Translations under genes and position numbers: made by a program
Notes under the pieces: model-generated
Told to the model about the DNA's origin: nothing
The model's database searches: none
Seen by the model: only the letters and a program-made list of their open reading frames with translations
Assembly: GCF_900169065.1 (NCBI RefSeq)
Contig: NZ_FXZB01000004.1
Span: 1-64,000, forward strand
DNA from: Brevibacterium aurantiacum
Lineage (GTDB): Bacteria; Actinomycetota; Actinomycetes; Actinomycetales; Brevibacteriaceae
DNA length: 64,000 nt
Reading direction: 5' to 3'
Shown: piece by piece, positions 18,723 through 27,319 of the stretch
Layout of the letters: the number at the start of each line of letters is the position of its first letter
How positions within the stretch are numbered: position 1 is the first letter of the stretch

Positions 18723-20504
18723 GTGAAGGAGAGGACCCTTCGGGCTCGCTACGGTCGCATCCTCCGATTCGCTGCGATCCAGATGATCGTGGCCTGGTGG
18801 TTCGAGTTGACGCTGCCGCGAATCGGCCTGGGTCGGTTCGCGGCCCGGGGCCGGATAGACCGGTGGCGTTCGAGCGCCAAACGGTTCCGCGCCCTGGCCG
18901 TCGAGCTCGGCGGGCTGATGATCAAAGTCGGTCAGTTCCTCTCCTCGCGTATGGATGTGCTCCCACCTGAGATCACCAAGGAACTGGAGGGGCTGCAGGA
19001 CGAGGCCGCCCCTGTTCCGTTCGAGCAGATCCGCACCCTCGCCGAGGCGCAGCTGGGGATGGATCTCAACGACGCTTTCGTCTCCTTCGATCCGCGCCCG
19101 CTGGCTGCCGCGTCCTTGGGTCAGGCGCATTCGGCGACTCTGACCTCGGACAATGCCGAGGAGCTCGGATTCGCCGAGGTGGTCGTCAAGGTCCAGCGTC
19201 CAGGCATCGCCGCTGTCATCGCCGTCGATCTGCGCGCCCTGCGCCGGATCGCCGGCTGGCTCTCCCGAGTCCGGTTGATCTCCCGACGGGTCGATATGCC
19301 GGCACTGGTCGAAGAGTTCGCCCATGTCAGTCTCGAGGAGATCGACTATCTCCATGAAGCCGCGAATGCGGAGGCCTTCGCCATGGACGCGGCAGCATCG
19401 GCAACCGGGTCGGCGACACCGTCGGCGGCACGGTCGGCGGACGCGTCAGATGCTGCTCCTGCGGTCGAGTCAGCCCGGGTGCAGGCCCCGCGGATCGTCT
19501 GGGAACAGACCACACCACAGGTCCTGACCATGGAAGATGTCACAGCAATCAAGGCCAACGACATCACCAATCTGCGCCGAGCCGGGATCGACCCCCACAA
19601 GGTTGCAACAACTTTCGCGCACACGATGTTCGACCAGCTCTTCCGCACCGGCTTCTTCCATGCCGATCCCCATCCCGGCAATATCTTCGTGACACCTTCT
19701 CACCCGGGCACAACCTCGGCGGGGCCGAACTGGCACCTGACCTTCGTTGACTTCGGAATGATGGGGCACGTGCCCGAGAACCTGCGCGCGGGCCTGCGGG
19801 AACTCATCATCGCTGTGGCGCTGCGAGATTCCCGCCGCCTCGTCGCCAGCGTCGAACTCATCGGGGTTCTGCTCGACGGCGCGGACACGGAGGAACTCGA
19901 GCGCTCCCTCACGGGACTCTTCGCACGATTCGGAGGCATGGGGTTCGCGCAGCTGCGCGACGTCGATGAGAAGGAGCTGCGGGCCTTCTCCACGGATTTC
20001 GAATCAGTGGTGCGGGATCTGCCTGTGCAGCTGCCGGAGAACCTCTTCCTCATCATCCGCTCGCTGTCCATGGTCTCGGGCCTGTGCAGTTCGCTCAATC
20101 CTTCATTCAACATCTGGGAGGTCGTCGAACCCTATGCCAGGGAGCTGATCGAGGAGGAGAAGGGCGGCGTCGCCGGCACTGCGGCCAAGGAAGCCCTCAA
20201 CTTCGTGCGCCTGACGCTGGGTCTGCCGGGACGACTCGACAGCCTGGTGCAGAGGCTCGAGAACGGCGAACTATCGGTAGCCACTCCAAAACTGGACCGC
20301 CGGGTCGCCGGCCTCGAACTCCTGGCCCGCGGCGTGATCTCTGCCGTCCTGTTCACCGGCTTCGTCATCGGCGGTGCTGTGTTGCTGCCGACGACGAGGT
20401 TGGGTGGCATACTGCTGCTCATCGCTTCGGCGCCGGCGCTCATCCACAGTCTGACCACCCTGCTGCGGCACAGGAGGCTCACACTCCGACAACGGAGTCG
20501 GTGA
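18723..20504 (+). CDS. UbiB/ABC1 (AarF) family atypical kinase with two C-terminal membrane helices
   Basis: A 593-residue UbiB-type protein starting at GTG. It has the family KxGQ motif (LMIKVGQFLSSRMDVLPPE), the Ala-rich loop PLAAASLGQAH, the invariant lysine strand VVVKVQRPG, catalytic FHADPHPGNIF and metal-binding FVDFGMMGH. Two hydrophobic spans end the chain (about 535-555 and 560-580). An insertion of about 35 residues, almost only Ala, Ser, Asp and Thr (DAAASATGSATPSAARSAD region, near 220-255), interrupts the kinase lobe and is unusual. UbiB proteins support lipid or quinone metabolism at the membrane; the role with PadR is unknown. Confidence 0.88.
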   Translation: MKERTLRARYGRILRFAAIQMIVAWWFELTLPRIGLGRFAARGRIDRWRSSAKRFRALAVELGGLMIKVGQFLSSRMDVLPPEITKELEGLQDEAAPVPFEQIRTLAEAQLGMDLNDAFVSFDPRPLAAASLGQAHSATLTSDNAEELGFAEVVVKVQRPGIAAVIAVDLRALRRIAGWLSRVRLISRRVDMPALVEEFAHVSLEEIDYLHEAANAEAFAMDAAASATGSATPSAARSADASDAAPAVESARVQAPRIVWEQTTPQVLTMEDVTAIKANDITNLRRAGIDPHKVATTFAHTMFDQLFRTGFFHADPHPGNIFVTPSHPGTTSAGPNWHLTFVDFGMMGHVPENLRAGLRELIIAVALRDSRRLVASVELIGVLLDGADTEELERSLTGLFARFGGMGFAQLRDVDEKELRAFSTDFESVVRDLPVQLPENLFLIIRSLSMVSGLCSSLNPSFNIWEVVEPYARELIEEEKGGVAGTAAKEALNFVRLTLGLPGRLDSLVQRLENGELSVATPKLDRRVAGLELLARGVISAVLFTGFVIGGAVLLPTTRLGGILLLIASAPALIHSLTTLLRHRRLTLRQRSR

Positions 20505-20602
20505 GTGTCGGGGCGCCGGACAGCAGCGTCAATCAGCTCAAGCCGATGCCTCCAGGGAGTTGCATACTCTATTCCCAAGCATCCACTCGCAGGGGCGAAG
20601 CC

Positions 20603-20664
20603 CAACGATTGGTAAGTTTTAGTCGATTCAAGCACGCGGGTCGACAAGGACTTACCAACCGTTG
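20603..20664. repeat. Diverged copy of the 24/14/24 hairpin element (copy 2)
   Basis: Arms 20603-20626 and 20641-20664 pair at 20 of 24 positions plus two G-U, with a 14-nt centre TTCAAGCACGCGGG resembling that of the first copy (TCCAAGCGCCTGGG). It follows the UbiB-like gene by about 100 bp. Both copies are followed by CTGCATTCA and then by HxlR 3'-end sequence, so they appear to be homologous rather than chance hairpins. Confidence 0.65.
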
Positions 20665-20780
20665 TCTGCATTCAGGCTGTCTGCCCACATTTGGACCACA
20701 ACATGGTCGAGAACCGCTCCATACGCGCGGGAGAATTCGGTCAACAGCTCTGCCGGGCCATCGGAGATTACCAGTGCGAG
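20665..20780 (-). pseudogene. Remnant of an HxlR-family regulator 3' end
   Basis: Read on the minus strand, this stretch gives DGPAELLTEFSRAYGAVLDH, matching KGPATLLKEFTRAFSTPLDE at the C-terminus of the HxlR protein encoded at 16661-17305. The frame breaks about 12 codons upstream (TGA) and no helix-turn-helix part is present. Up to 20946 nothing else coding is seen. I read it as a decayed paralogue that kept its 3' hairpin. Confidence 0.5.
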
Positions 20781-20946
20781 CCGTCATGTCTTCGACAGCG
20801 GAACCGGCAGACAACTGACACTGATCGTGGCTGAGCTCCGCGACACTCGCCCTCCACTCCGACTGGAATTCTGCCGGCCCACCCATCCACGACTCAATCC
20901 GCTCCGAATCAGCTGATGTACGACGAGAGTCTTCGAAAGGATCGTC

Positions 20947-21408
20947 ATGACAACTCATACAGTTTCATCATCAGCTCACACCACCCGCACCAGCGTCCAA
21001 CTCGTCTCTGGTCTCTTCGGCGCAGTGTTCCTCCTCGTGGGCATCCTGGGCTTCGTTCCAGGTATCACCCAGGACCTGGACACGATCATGTTCGCCGGAC
21101 ATCATTCACAAGCCGCGCTGCTGGGGATCTTCCAAGTCTCGGTGCTGCACAACATCGTCCACCTGCTCTTCGGCATCGTCGGACTGCTCGGGCTCAGGTC
21201 ACGCGGACTGGCCAAGACATACCTCATCGTCGGAGGCATCGTCTACGCGGTGCTGTGGATCTACGGACTCGTCGTTCCGATGGAGTCGATGGGCAACTTC
21301 GTTCCGCTCAACACCGCCGACAACTGGCTGCACTTCGTCCTCGCCGTCGCCATGGTCACGACCGGGATCGTCTTCGGTTGGAAGACCAGCGCTGCGGCTC
21401 AGAAGTGA
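20947..21408 (+). CDS. DUF4383 four-helix membrane protein
   Basis: A 153-residue integral membrane protein with four hydrophobic spans (about 17-40, 62-85, 92-112 and 125-145). The conserved feature of DUF4383 is a histidine-rich segment at span 2 (SVLHNIVHLLFGIVGLLGLRS), and a matching NWLHFVLA in span 4. The function is unknown. AAGGA lies eight bases before ATG. It is monocistronic and convergent with pit. Confidence 0.82.
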   Translation: MTTHTVSSSAHTTRTSVQLVSGLFGAVFLLVGILGFVPGITQDLDTIMFAGHHSQAALLGIFQVSVLHNIVHLLFGIVGLLGLRSRGLAKTYLIVGGIVYAVLWIYGLVVPMESMGNFVPLNTADNWLHFVLAVAMVTTGIVFGWKTSAAAQK

Positions 21409-21468
21409 TGCACGGCAGTAACACATGCCAGTGAGGCGCACCCCGCGGCGCAGTAGTGACGATTCAGA

Positions 21469-22479
21469 TCAGCCGACGAAGGTCCGGACCACCAGGCCGA
21501 TGCAGATCGCCAATGCCGCTGCCGCGGGGATGGTCAGAATCCAGACCCCGGCGATGGGCAGGATGAAACGGGCACGGGCGCGACCCTTGCGACCGGCGTA
21601 CTGAGTGCCCAAGATCGCTGATCCTAGAATGAATGTCAGCGACACGGGGACTCGCATGATGAGTGCTGCGGTGTACATGAGCACCGTGGCGGTGCCGTCC
21701 GCTGCCACAGATTTCAGAGGATCGAGTCCAGCCATGCGCACCGACAGGGTGCGCACCACCCGCCATCCGCTCAATCCGGTACCGATCGCCAATGCCCCGG
21801 CGATGATCAGTCGCACCGGCCAGGAGATCTCGACCACGGAGAGTTCGGTGTACGGGTTGGCCTCGACCGCAAGGAGGCCGACCATGACCAGGGCCGCGAT
21901 CTTCTGTGCGTCCTGGATGCCGTGGACCAGCGACAACGAGGCGGTGAGGACCGAGTCGACCATGCGGGCACCGCGGAAGAGCGGCTTCGGCGGAGAAGCC
22001 GCGAAGGTCTTCGACAGCAGAGCCGTCAGACCCCATGAGAGCAGGAAGCCGAGAATCGGCGAGAGCACCAGCGGCAGGATCACCGAGTCGAGGGCTTCCG
22101 CGGAGTTGACCGAGAAGCCCAGCACGATGCCGGCACCCAGGAGTCCGCCGATGAGACAGTGCGTGGAAGACACCGGCAACGCGAGATAGTACGTGAACAG
22201 ACTCCACGCCGTTGCTGCGACGAAGGCGATGATCAGGGACGTGAGGATGACTTCGGGGTCGCCGTCGAAGTGGACGATCTGGTTGGCCACGACGGAGGCG
22301 ATTCCCTCGCCCAGCAGTGCCCCGATGAAGTTGAAGACCACGGCCAGGCCCAGGGCCCACCGTGCATTGATGGACCGTCCGACGACAGCGTTTCCGATGG
22401 TCAGCGCTGCATCATGGAAACCGTTCGAACCGGCGAAGATCACCGCGGTCACGATGACTCCCGCCAAGAGCAGATCCAC
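21469..22479 (-). CDS. pit: Low-affinity inorganic phosphate transporter (Pit family)
   Basis: A 336-residue PiT-family permease with about ten spans. The two family signatures are present: GSNGFHDAALTIGNAV near the N-terminus (the GANDVANA-like repeat, here with a divergent FHDA) and SSTHCLIGGLLGAG at about 100-115. A second inverted-repeat half carries LVHGIQDAQK (about residue 190). It imports metal-phosphate driven by protons. It follows the DUF47 gene by 3 bp. Confidence 0.9.
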   Translation of the reverse strand: MDLLLAGVIVTAVIFAGSNGFHDAALTIGNAVVGRSINARWALGLAVVFNFIGALLGEGIASVVANQIVHFDGDPEVILTSLIIAFVAATAWSLFTYYLALPVSSTHCLIGGLLGAGIVLGFSVNSAEALDSVILPLVLSPILGFLLSWGLTALLSKTFAASPPKPLFRGARMVDSVLTASLSLVHGIQDAQKIAALVMVGLLAVEANPYTELSVVEISWPVRLIIAGALAIGTGLSGWRVVRTLSVRMAGLDPLKSVAADGTATVLMYTAALIMRVPVSLTFILGSAILGTQYAGRKGRARARFILPIAGVWILTIPAAAALAICIGLVVRTFVG

Positions 22480-22482
22480 GGA

Positions 22483-23103
22483 CTACGACTCCTTGATCGC
22501 TATGGCGGCGACGACCTTGCCCAGCTCGGTGAAGCCGTATGCGGCGCGAACGAAGGCCTGTCCCAGCTGCGAGACGGCGGCCATGTAGGTCAGGCCCCGC
22601 TTCGAGTTCGGAACAGCATCGGACATTCGCCACTGCAGAGCCTCGACCTGGTAGGTGAGGCGATTGATGGAGTCGACGTAGTCCCACTGATCCAATTTGC
22701 CCGGCAGTCGGGTAACCATGCGGGAAGTGTGGTCCGTCTGGTTAGACAGGACGGCCAGGGTTTCGAGGACGCCTGAGGGCAGCTGATCGAATGCTTCAGA
22801 GGCGAGGACGAAACCAGCACCGTGGAGAAGATGGCAGATATCGCGCATGTGATGACCGAGCAGGTACAGGTCATTGCGATCGAAGGGGGTGATGTAGTTC
22901 TCGCGCAGCGCACGAAGCACGGCTCCCATGTCTTCATCGGCTTGATCGCCGATCTCGCGGAGGCGGTCTGCGACCTGCCGGCGTTCGCTGACTTCGATGC
23001 CGGAGAGTTCGGCAAGCACCAGGTTGCATTGCCTCATCTGTCCGACCAGGTCGGAGAGACGTTCGTAGAAGACAGTGTCCTGCGGTACTCGCTTGAGCCG
23101 CAT
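22483..23103 (-). CDS. DUF47 PhoU-like Pit accessory protein
   Basis: A 206-residue all-helical cytosolic protein of the DUF47 (PhoU-like) family, which typically partners and regulates Pit transporters. Core helices contain YERLSDLVGQM, NYITPFDRNDLYLLGHHMRDICHLL and later VEALQWRMSDAVPNSKRG. I start it at ATG 23103 (MRLKRVPQ), which has GGAGGA just upstream, rather than at a farther in-frame ATG. The interval 23104-23385 upstream holds no gene I can support. Confidence 0.88.
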   Translation of the reverse strand: MRLKRVPQDTVFYERLSDLVGQMRQCNLVLAELSGIEVSERRQVADRLREIGDQADEDMGAVLRALRENYITPFDRNDLYLLGHHMRDICHLLHGAGFVLASEAFDQLPSGVLETLAVLSNQTDHTSRMVTRLPGKLDQWDYVDSINRLTYQVEALQWRMSDAVPNSKRGLTYMAAVSQLGQAFVRAAYGFTELGKVVAAIAIKES

Positions 23104-23385
23104 GCGCTCCTCCTGCCCGGGGCCCGGTCGAGCCGGACGAATGTGCATGTTGCTTCAATTGTATGTGCCGGACGCTGAACCGAGAGCGCCTCTCGGCGGT
23201 AGGCCGCTCGAAGCGGCTGAATTTGGAGCCCGGGGCTTCAGATCCAGCGTCCGGTGGCCACGAGGGCCACCCACAACGATACTCGCTCACACTCATGAGT
23301 CCACCGCCGAGGCGGGTGAACGAGAGTTGACAATCTCACAGTCGCGCACCGGGTCAGGTGCTCCGCATACGGTCAGGTCGCCTGC

Positions 23386-23973
23386 TCAGTCCAGTCCGCC
23401 GTGGCGGTGGGAGATGGCGGCATCCTTGAGGTCCTTCGCGAACTGCCGCAGCCGCGTGGCCGCCTCGACGTCGTCGGTGCCTTCGGCGCACATGCCGACA
23501 AACGCGGCAGCCCGAAGGAGGGCGATGACGACATCCCCACGGAAAGCGCCGGCAAGGATCTCATCGATGGCACGGGCCACCTCGTCGGGACCTGCGGGCA
23601 GCTCCACCCCGGCGAGGATGTCGTCGAGGCCGAGCCCGTCGGTCACCCTGCGCTGCCCAGCTGAGAACATGTCGGCGAGCTCACGCGGAGCGGTGAGTAT
23701 CCACTCCCGCAGCGCATACAGGCGCCAGAGCGCTCCCGGCGCGGAGACAGCGGGAGCCGCAGACCACATCTCGGCGATCACCTCGAGACCGATGTCGTCG
23801 GCCAACTCCACGAATCGCTTCGTCGCGGCCTCGTCGCGCTGTCCGCGCGAGTCTCCGAGGAGGAGCGCCGCGGTGGCATGAGAGGTCTCTGATCTGGTCA
23901 CCGGGTCACTCGTGTCGCTGATGGAATCGAGATCGGCCAGAGGTATCGGGCGGTGGAAGCGTGGCTGTGTCAT
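23386..23973 (-). CDS. Conserved hypothetical protein
   Basis: A 195-residue acidic, mainly helical soluble protein. Segments such as VTRSETSHATAALLLGDSRG, LWRLYALREWILTAPRELADMF and FRGDVVIALLRAAAFVGMCAEG suggest an actinobacterial helical-bundle family, but I recognise no catalytic motif. There is no signal peptide or membrane span. It is divergent from the 24142 gene and isolated from pit by about 280 bp. Codon usage and GC content match its neighbours. Confidence 0.65.
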   Translation of the reverse strand: MTQPRFHRPIPLADLDSISDTSDPVTRSETSHATAALLLGDSRGQRDEAATKRFVELADDIGLEVIAEMWSAAPAVSAPGALWRLYALREWILTAPRELADMFSAGQRRVTDGLGLDDILAGVELPAGPDEVARAIDEILAGAFRGDVVIALLRAAAFVGMCAEGTDDVEAATRLRQFAKDLKDAAISHRHGGLD

Positions 23974-24141
23974 CGTCAGAGCAGTCTAGTCCCCCACTCT
24001 GACCGGTGCTCCATCCTGAGCCGGCTTTCGCCTCCCGGTCAGGTTTCATTCGTCACGTTCACAGTGGCCACTACTAAACTGGTGACAAATTCGTGCCTGC
24101 GACCCGCAGGTCACGAGTGCAGACAACGAGGAGGAACTCCC

Positions 24142-25080
24142 GTGGCAAAATCATCAGTGGCGAAGAAGGGCCTGGACAAGGCAGCGAAGTTCGCTGTCAA
24201 CGAGGACGGGTCCCTCAATCCCCGTGCCCAGTCGATGCTGTCGAGGCTTCTGTCGGTCCAGCGCCCCGTGGCTCTCGCCTATGTGCGCAGCCTGCGTCGC
24301 CGGAACCCGGATGCGACTCCGGAAGAGCTCATCAAGATCATCCGTCGCCATTACCTCGCCCTGACCACCTCGGGCGGAGTAGCTGTCGGCGCCACCGCCG
24401 CCGTTCCAGGACTGGGTACGACCGCAGCATTGGGTGTGGCCACAGCAGAGACTGCCGGCTTCCTCGAAGGGACCGCGCTGTTTGCTCAGGCGATCTCTGA
24501 GATCCACGGACTTCCGGTCCAGGACTCCAAGCGCGCGAATGCGCTGGTGCTGGGACTGATGCTCGGCAAGGACGGAAAGAATCTCGTCCAGAAGTTCAGC
24601 AAGCAGTCCGGCGGTTCGGAGTCGATGTTCGGCAACTGGGGTTCGACAGTGACCAAGCAGCTGCCTGCTCCAGTCGTCGATCTGCTGGTACGGAAACTGC
24701 GCAAGACCTTCATCCGCAAATTCGCCGCACGTGCCGGTGGCTCACTGGTCGGTCGTCTGCTGCCCTTCGGCATCGGCGCGATCATCGGCGGTGTGGTCAA
24801 CGCTCAGATGGCCCGCAAGGTTGCCGAAGAGTCATCCGAGGCCTTCGGTGACGCGCCCACGATCTTCCCGCTGGAGACCGATCCCGAGTACGTCGCACCG
24901 AAGAAGGATCGCAAGCTGCTGGCCGGGCTGAAGAACGTTGCGGCGCTGCGCGGCAAGATCAAGAAGAACAAGGCCATCGAGTCCGATGTCATCGACGAGG
25001 CTGCCGAGGAGTATCCCACTGCACCGGATGCCCTCCCTCGCACCTACACCGGTGACGAGCATCCTGAACTCGGAAAATGA
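24142..25080 (+). CDS. Conserved hypothetical membrane-associated protein (EcsC-like?)
   Basis: A 312-residue protein starting at GTG 24142 (MAKSSVAKKG) behind GAGGAGGAA; an upstream in-frame ATG gives an implausible N-terminus. It has a basic N-terminal half, a Gly-rich hydrophobic stretch at about 95-135 (GGVAVGATAAVPGLGTTAAL), a second at about 205-225 (GSLVGRLLPFGIGAIIGGVV) and a charged C-terminus. The two Gly-rich amphipathic regions resemble EcsC-type proteins, but similarity is weak. Role unknown; the gene precedes tRNA-Lys. Confidence 0.7.
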   Translation: MAKSSVAKKGLDKAAKFAVNEDGSLNPRAQSMLSRLLSVQRPVALAYVRSLRRRNPDATPEELIKIIRRHYLALTTSGGVAVGATAAVPGLGTTAALGVATAETAGFLEGTALFAQAISEIHGLPVQDSKRANALVLGLMLGKDGKNLVQKFSKQSGGSESMFGNWGSTVTKQLPAPVVDLLVRKLRKTFIRKFAARAGGSLVGRLLPFGIGAIIGGVVNAQMARKVAEESSEAFGDAPTIFPLETDPEYVAPKKDRKLLAGLKNVAALRGKIKKNKAIESDVIDEAAEEYPTAPDALPRTYTGDEHPELGK

Positions 25081-25119
25081 TCAGTGAGTGAATCCTGCTG
25101 GTCCCCACTGAGAACCGGT

Positions 25120-25149
25120 TTGAGTATTCGGGCCCCTTACCTCTAATAT
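25120..25149 (+). promoter_or_regulatory. Promoter of tRNA-Lys
   Basis: TTGAGT (25120-25125) and TAATAT (25144-25149) form a sigma-70-type pair with an 18-bp spacer. The predicted start of transcription is some 50 nt before the tRNA. The AT-rich -10 region stands out in this GC-rich genome. Confidence 0.6.
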
Positions 25150-25205
25150 TATTGAGTCTCCGACAACACTTCCGTGGCGCTTGTCCACGCGGTCTCGTTG
25201 GGGCG

Positions 25206-25278
<73 letters not shown>

Positions 25279-25287
25279 CCCGAAAGC

Positions 25288-25330
25288 AAGACCCCGCGAT
25301 CCCTGTGAAGACAAGGGATCGCGGGGTCTT
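25288..25330 (+). terminator. Intrinsic terminator after tRNA-Lys
   Basis: A perfect 17-bp stem (25288-25304 with 25314-25330) around a 9-nt loop begins ten bases after the tRNA, with only a short T-run at its end. The convergent MmyB-type regulator gene ends at 25339, so the hairpin may serve both strands. Confidence 0.8.
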
Positions 25331-25338
25331 TGCATCTC

Positions 25339-26193
25339 TCAGTCGGATGAGATCTTCTGCGAACCGACGACGCCGAGCAGCTGCAGCTGTTCTGCCGCGT
25401 TGGTGCCCTCCATCGGGAAGAACACAAGCAGAGAGATGTCGTCGTCGGGCGTCAGCAGGACTTCGCATCGAAGCTCGAGCAATCCGACCTCCGGGTGGAC
25501 GAAGACCTTGGTGTCCGAGTGGTGGACTGCCACATCGTGACGCTCCCAGAGCTCCTTGAACTCGTCGCTGACAGCAATGAGATCCCGGACGAATTTCCTT
25601 ACGTGAGCTTCGCCTGACCTGCGGGCGTAGGTGGCCCGCAAGTCGCTGACGTGGGCTGCGGAGATGCGATCCCAGTGCTCCGGGGGCATCGCCCGAGTGT
25701 CGGGGTCGGCGAACCACTCCCAGATGAGATTCCTGCCGCGTCCAGGCTCTCCTGCCAGGCCGTCGAGAAGTATGCGACCCAGAGAGTTCTCCCAGACGAT
25801 TTCGCCGAGGTCGGTGACGATCACCGCGGGAAGATCCACGAGCCGGTTGGCAACAGCGATGAGACCGGGACGCACGTGACCGTCTGAGCTGCGCGGCGGC
25901 ACCGGGTGGCCGGCGAGGTGCAGCATGTGGTCGCGCTGATCGCGGTCGCACTGCAGCGCACGAGCCACCGCCGAAACCACTCCGATCGACGGGGTCGATC
26001 CCCGCCCTTGTTCGAGGCGAGCGTAGTAGTCGACCGATACTCCAGCGAGCATGGCAACCTCTTCGCGCCGCAGTCCAGGAGTGCGGCGACGATGCGTGTG
26101 GCCGGTCCCCACATCTTCTGGCCGCAGCTGCTCCCGTCGACGGCGGATGAAGTCAGCGAACCCAGAACGATCAGTCATCTCCTGATTGTCCAT
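25339..26193 (-). CDS. XRE-family regulator with MmyB-type ligand-binding domain
   Basis: A 284-residue regulator. The N-terminal helix-turn-helix (about 10-90) carries FIRRRREQL, RTPGLRREEVAMLAGVSVDY and YARLEQGRGSTPS, typical of the MmyB subgroup. Residues about 110-275 form the PAS-like MmyB ligand domain, possibly lipid-binding, with NLIWEWFADPDTR and HVRKFVRDLIAVSDEF. These proteins usually repress a divergent oxidoreductase gene; here that is the aldo/keto reductase at 26280. A perfect palindrome lies between them. ATG 26178 is an alternative start. Confidence 0.88.
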   Translation of the reverse strand: MDNQEMTDRSGFADFIRRRREQLRPEDVGTGHTHRRRTPGLRREEVAMLAGVSVDYYARLEQGRGSTPSIGVVSAVARALQCDRDQRDHMLHLAGHPVPPRSSDGHVRPGLIAVANRLVDLPAVIVTDLGEIVWENSLGRILLDGLAGEPGRGRNLIWEWFADPDTRAMPPEHWDRISAAHVSDLRATYARRSGEAHVRKFVRDLIAVSDEFKELWERHDVAVHHSDTKVFVHPEVGLLELRCEVLLTPDDDISLLVFFPMEGTNAAEQLQLLGVVGSQKISSD

Positions 26194-26210
26194 CCGATCG
26201 GCCGATGTAA

Positions 26211-26231
26211 CCAGGGACAGTCTGTCCCTGG
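26211..26231. promoter_or_regulatory. Perfect 21-bp palindromic operator
   Basis: CCAGGGACAG (26211-26220) and CTGTCCCTGG (26222-26231) flank a single central T. It lies between the divergent starts of the MmyB-type regulator and the aldo/keto reductase, the position expected for a shared operator. The binding protein is inferred from location. Confidence 0.65.
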
Positions 26232-26279
26232 ATCGACAGGGCCTCGTGCCATCGACACCGTCCTGCCAGGCTTGAGGTC

Positions 26280-27281
26280 ATGAGCACATACACAGAGAAT
26301 CCAACCGTCAACACTCGCCGACTCGGAACGCAGGGACCTCGCGTCACATCTCCCGGACTGGGTGCCATGAGCATGTCCGGAGCCTATGGACCGACACGGT
26401 ACGAGGAGAGCATCGCCGCCATCCACTCGTATGTGGATGCCGGGGGAACACTCATCGACACCGGAGACTTCTACGGTGCCGGTCACAATGAAATGCTCAT
26501 CGGCGCCGCACTGCGTGAGCGCAACCGTGAGGACGTCGTGATCTCACTGAAATTCGGCGCCGTCCTTGCACCCGATGGTTCGTTCATCGGATTCGACACT
26601 CGTCCAGACGCGATCCGAAACTCTCTGGCCTATTCGCTGAAGCGCTTGGGCACGGACCACGTCGACATCTACCGGCCGGCTCGGCTCGACCCGAGTGTGC
26701 CCATCGAGGAGACTGTGGGCGCCATCAGCGACCTCGTCGATGCCGGATACGTCCGCCACATCGGGCTCAGCGAGGTCGGATCAGAGACTATTCGTCGGGC
26801 GGCGGCGACAGCGCCCATCAGCGACCTGCAGATCGAATACTCACTGCTCAGCCGCGGCATCGAAGAGAATGGGATTCTGGCTGCATGCCGTGAACTCGGC
26901 ATCGGAGTCACGGCATACGGGGCTTTGGCCAAGGGTCTGTTTGCAGGTTCCGTGGGAGGGACTCGCGCGATGTTCCCGCGCTTCCAGGGGGACAACCTAG
27001 TCCACAATCAGCGGATCGCCTCCACCCTCGCGGAAATCGCTGCAGCGCGGGACGTGACGCTTCCTCAGCTGGCGATCGCATGGGTGGCCGCTCAAGGTGA
27101 GGACATCGTGCCGGTCGTCGGGTCTCGCACTGCTGAGCAGGTGGCCGCCACCGTTTCCAGCAATGGAGTGCGCCTGAGCGCCGATGATCTGGCGGTCATC
27201 GACTCAGCTCTGGCCGACAGCGAAGTCCGGGGCGATCGCTATCCGTCCGAACAGATGATGCTCTTGGACAGCGAACGCTGA
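26280..27281 (+). CDS. Aldo/keto reductase lacking the usual catalytic His
   Basis: A 333-residue TIM-barrel aldo/keto reductase of the AKR13-like group. The catalytic Asp and Tyr are seen in TLIDTGDFYG and the Lys in VISLKFG. The position normally occupied by His (YxxHRxD) reads YRPARLDPSVPIEETVGA, so His is replaced by Ala. The NADPH-binding end is VVGSRTAEQV. Either this is an altered-activity enzyme or a change in this strain. It is controlled, I infer, by the divergent MmyB-type regulator through the palindrome upstream. Confidence 0.87.
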   Translation: MSTYTENPTVNTRRLGTQGPRVTSPGLGAMSMSGAYGPTRYEESIAAIHSYVDAGGTLIDTGDFYGAGHNEMLIGAALRERNREDVVISLKFGAVLAPDGSFIGFDTRPDAIRNSLAYSLKRLGTDHVDIYRPARLDPSVPIEETVGAISDLVDAGYVRHIGLSEVGSETIRRAAATAPISDLQIEYSLLSRGIEENGILAACRELGIGVTAYGALAKGLFAGSVGGTRAMFPRFQGDNLVHNQRIASTLAEIAAARDVTLPQLAIAWVAAQGEDIVPVVGSRTAEQVAATVSSNGVRLSADDLAVIDSALADSEVRGDRYPSEQMMLLDSER

Positions 27282-27319
27282 GGACACGGCCGGTCGGCCG
27301 CACGACACCGAATGTTCAC

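Noticed and set aside
23300-23345. Possible PHO box (GTTCACCC on the minus strand) upstream of the DUF47-pit operon
   Set aside because: Only one half unit is present; no second repeat at 11-nt spacing.
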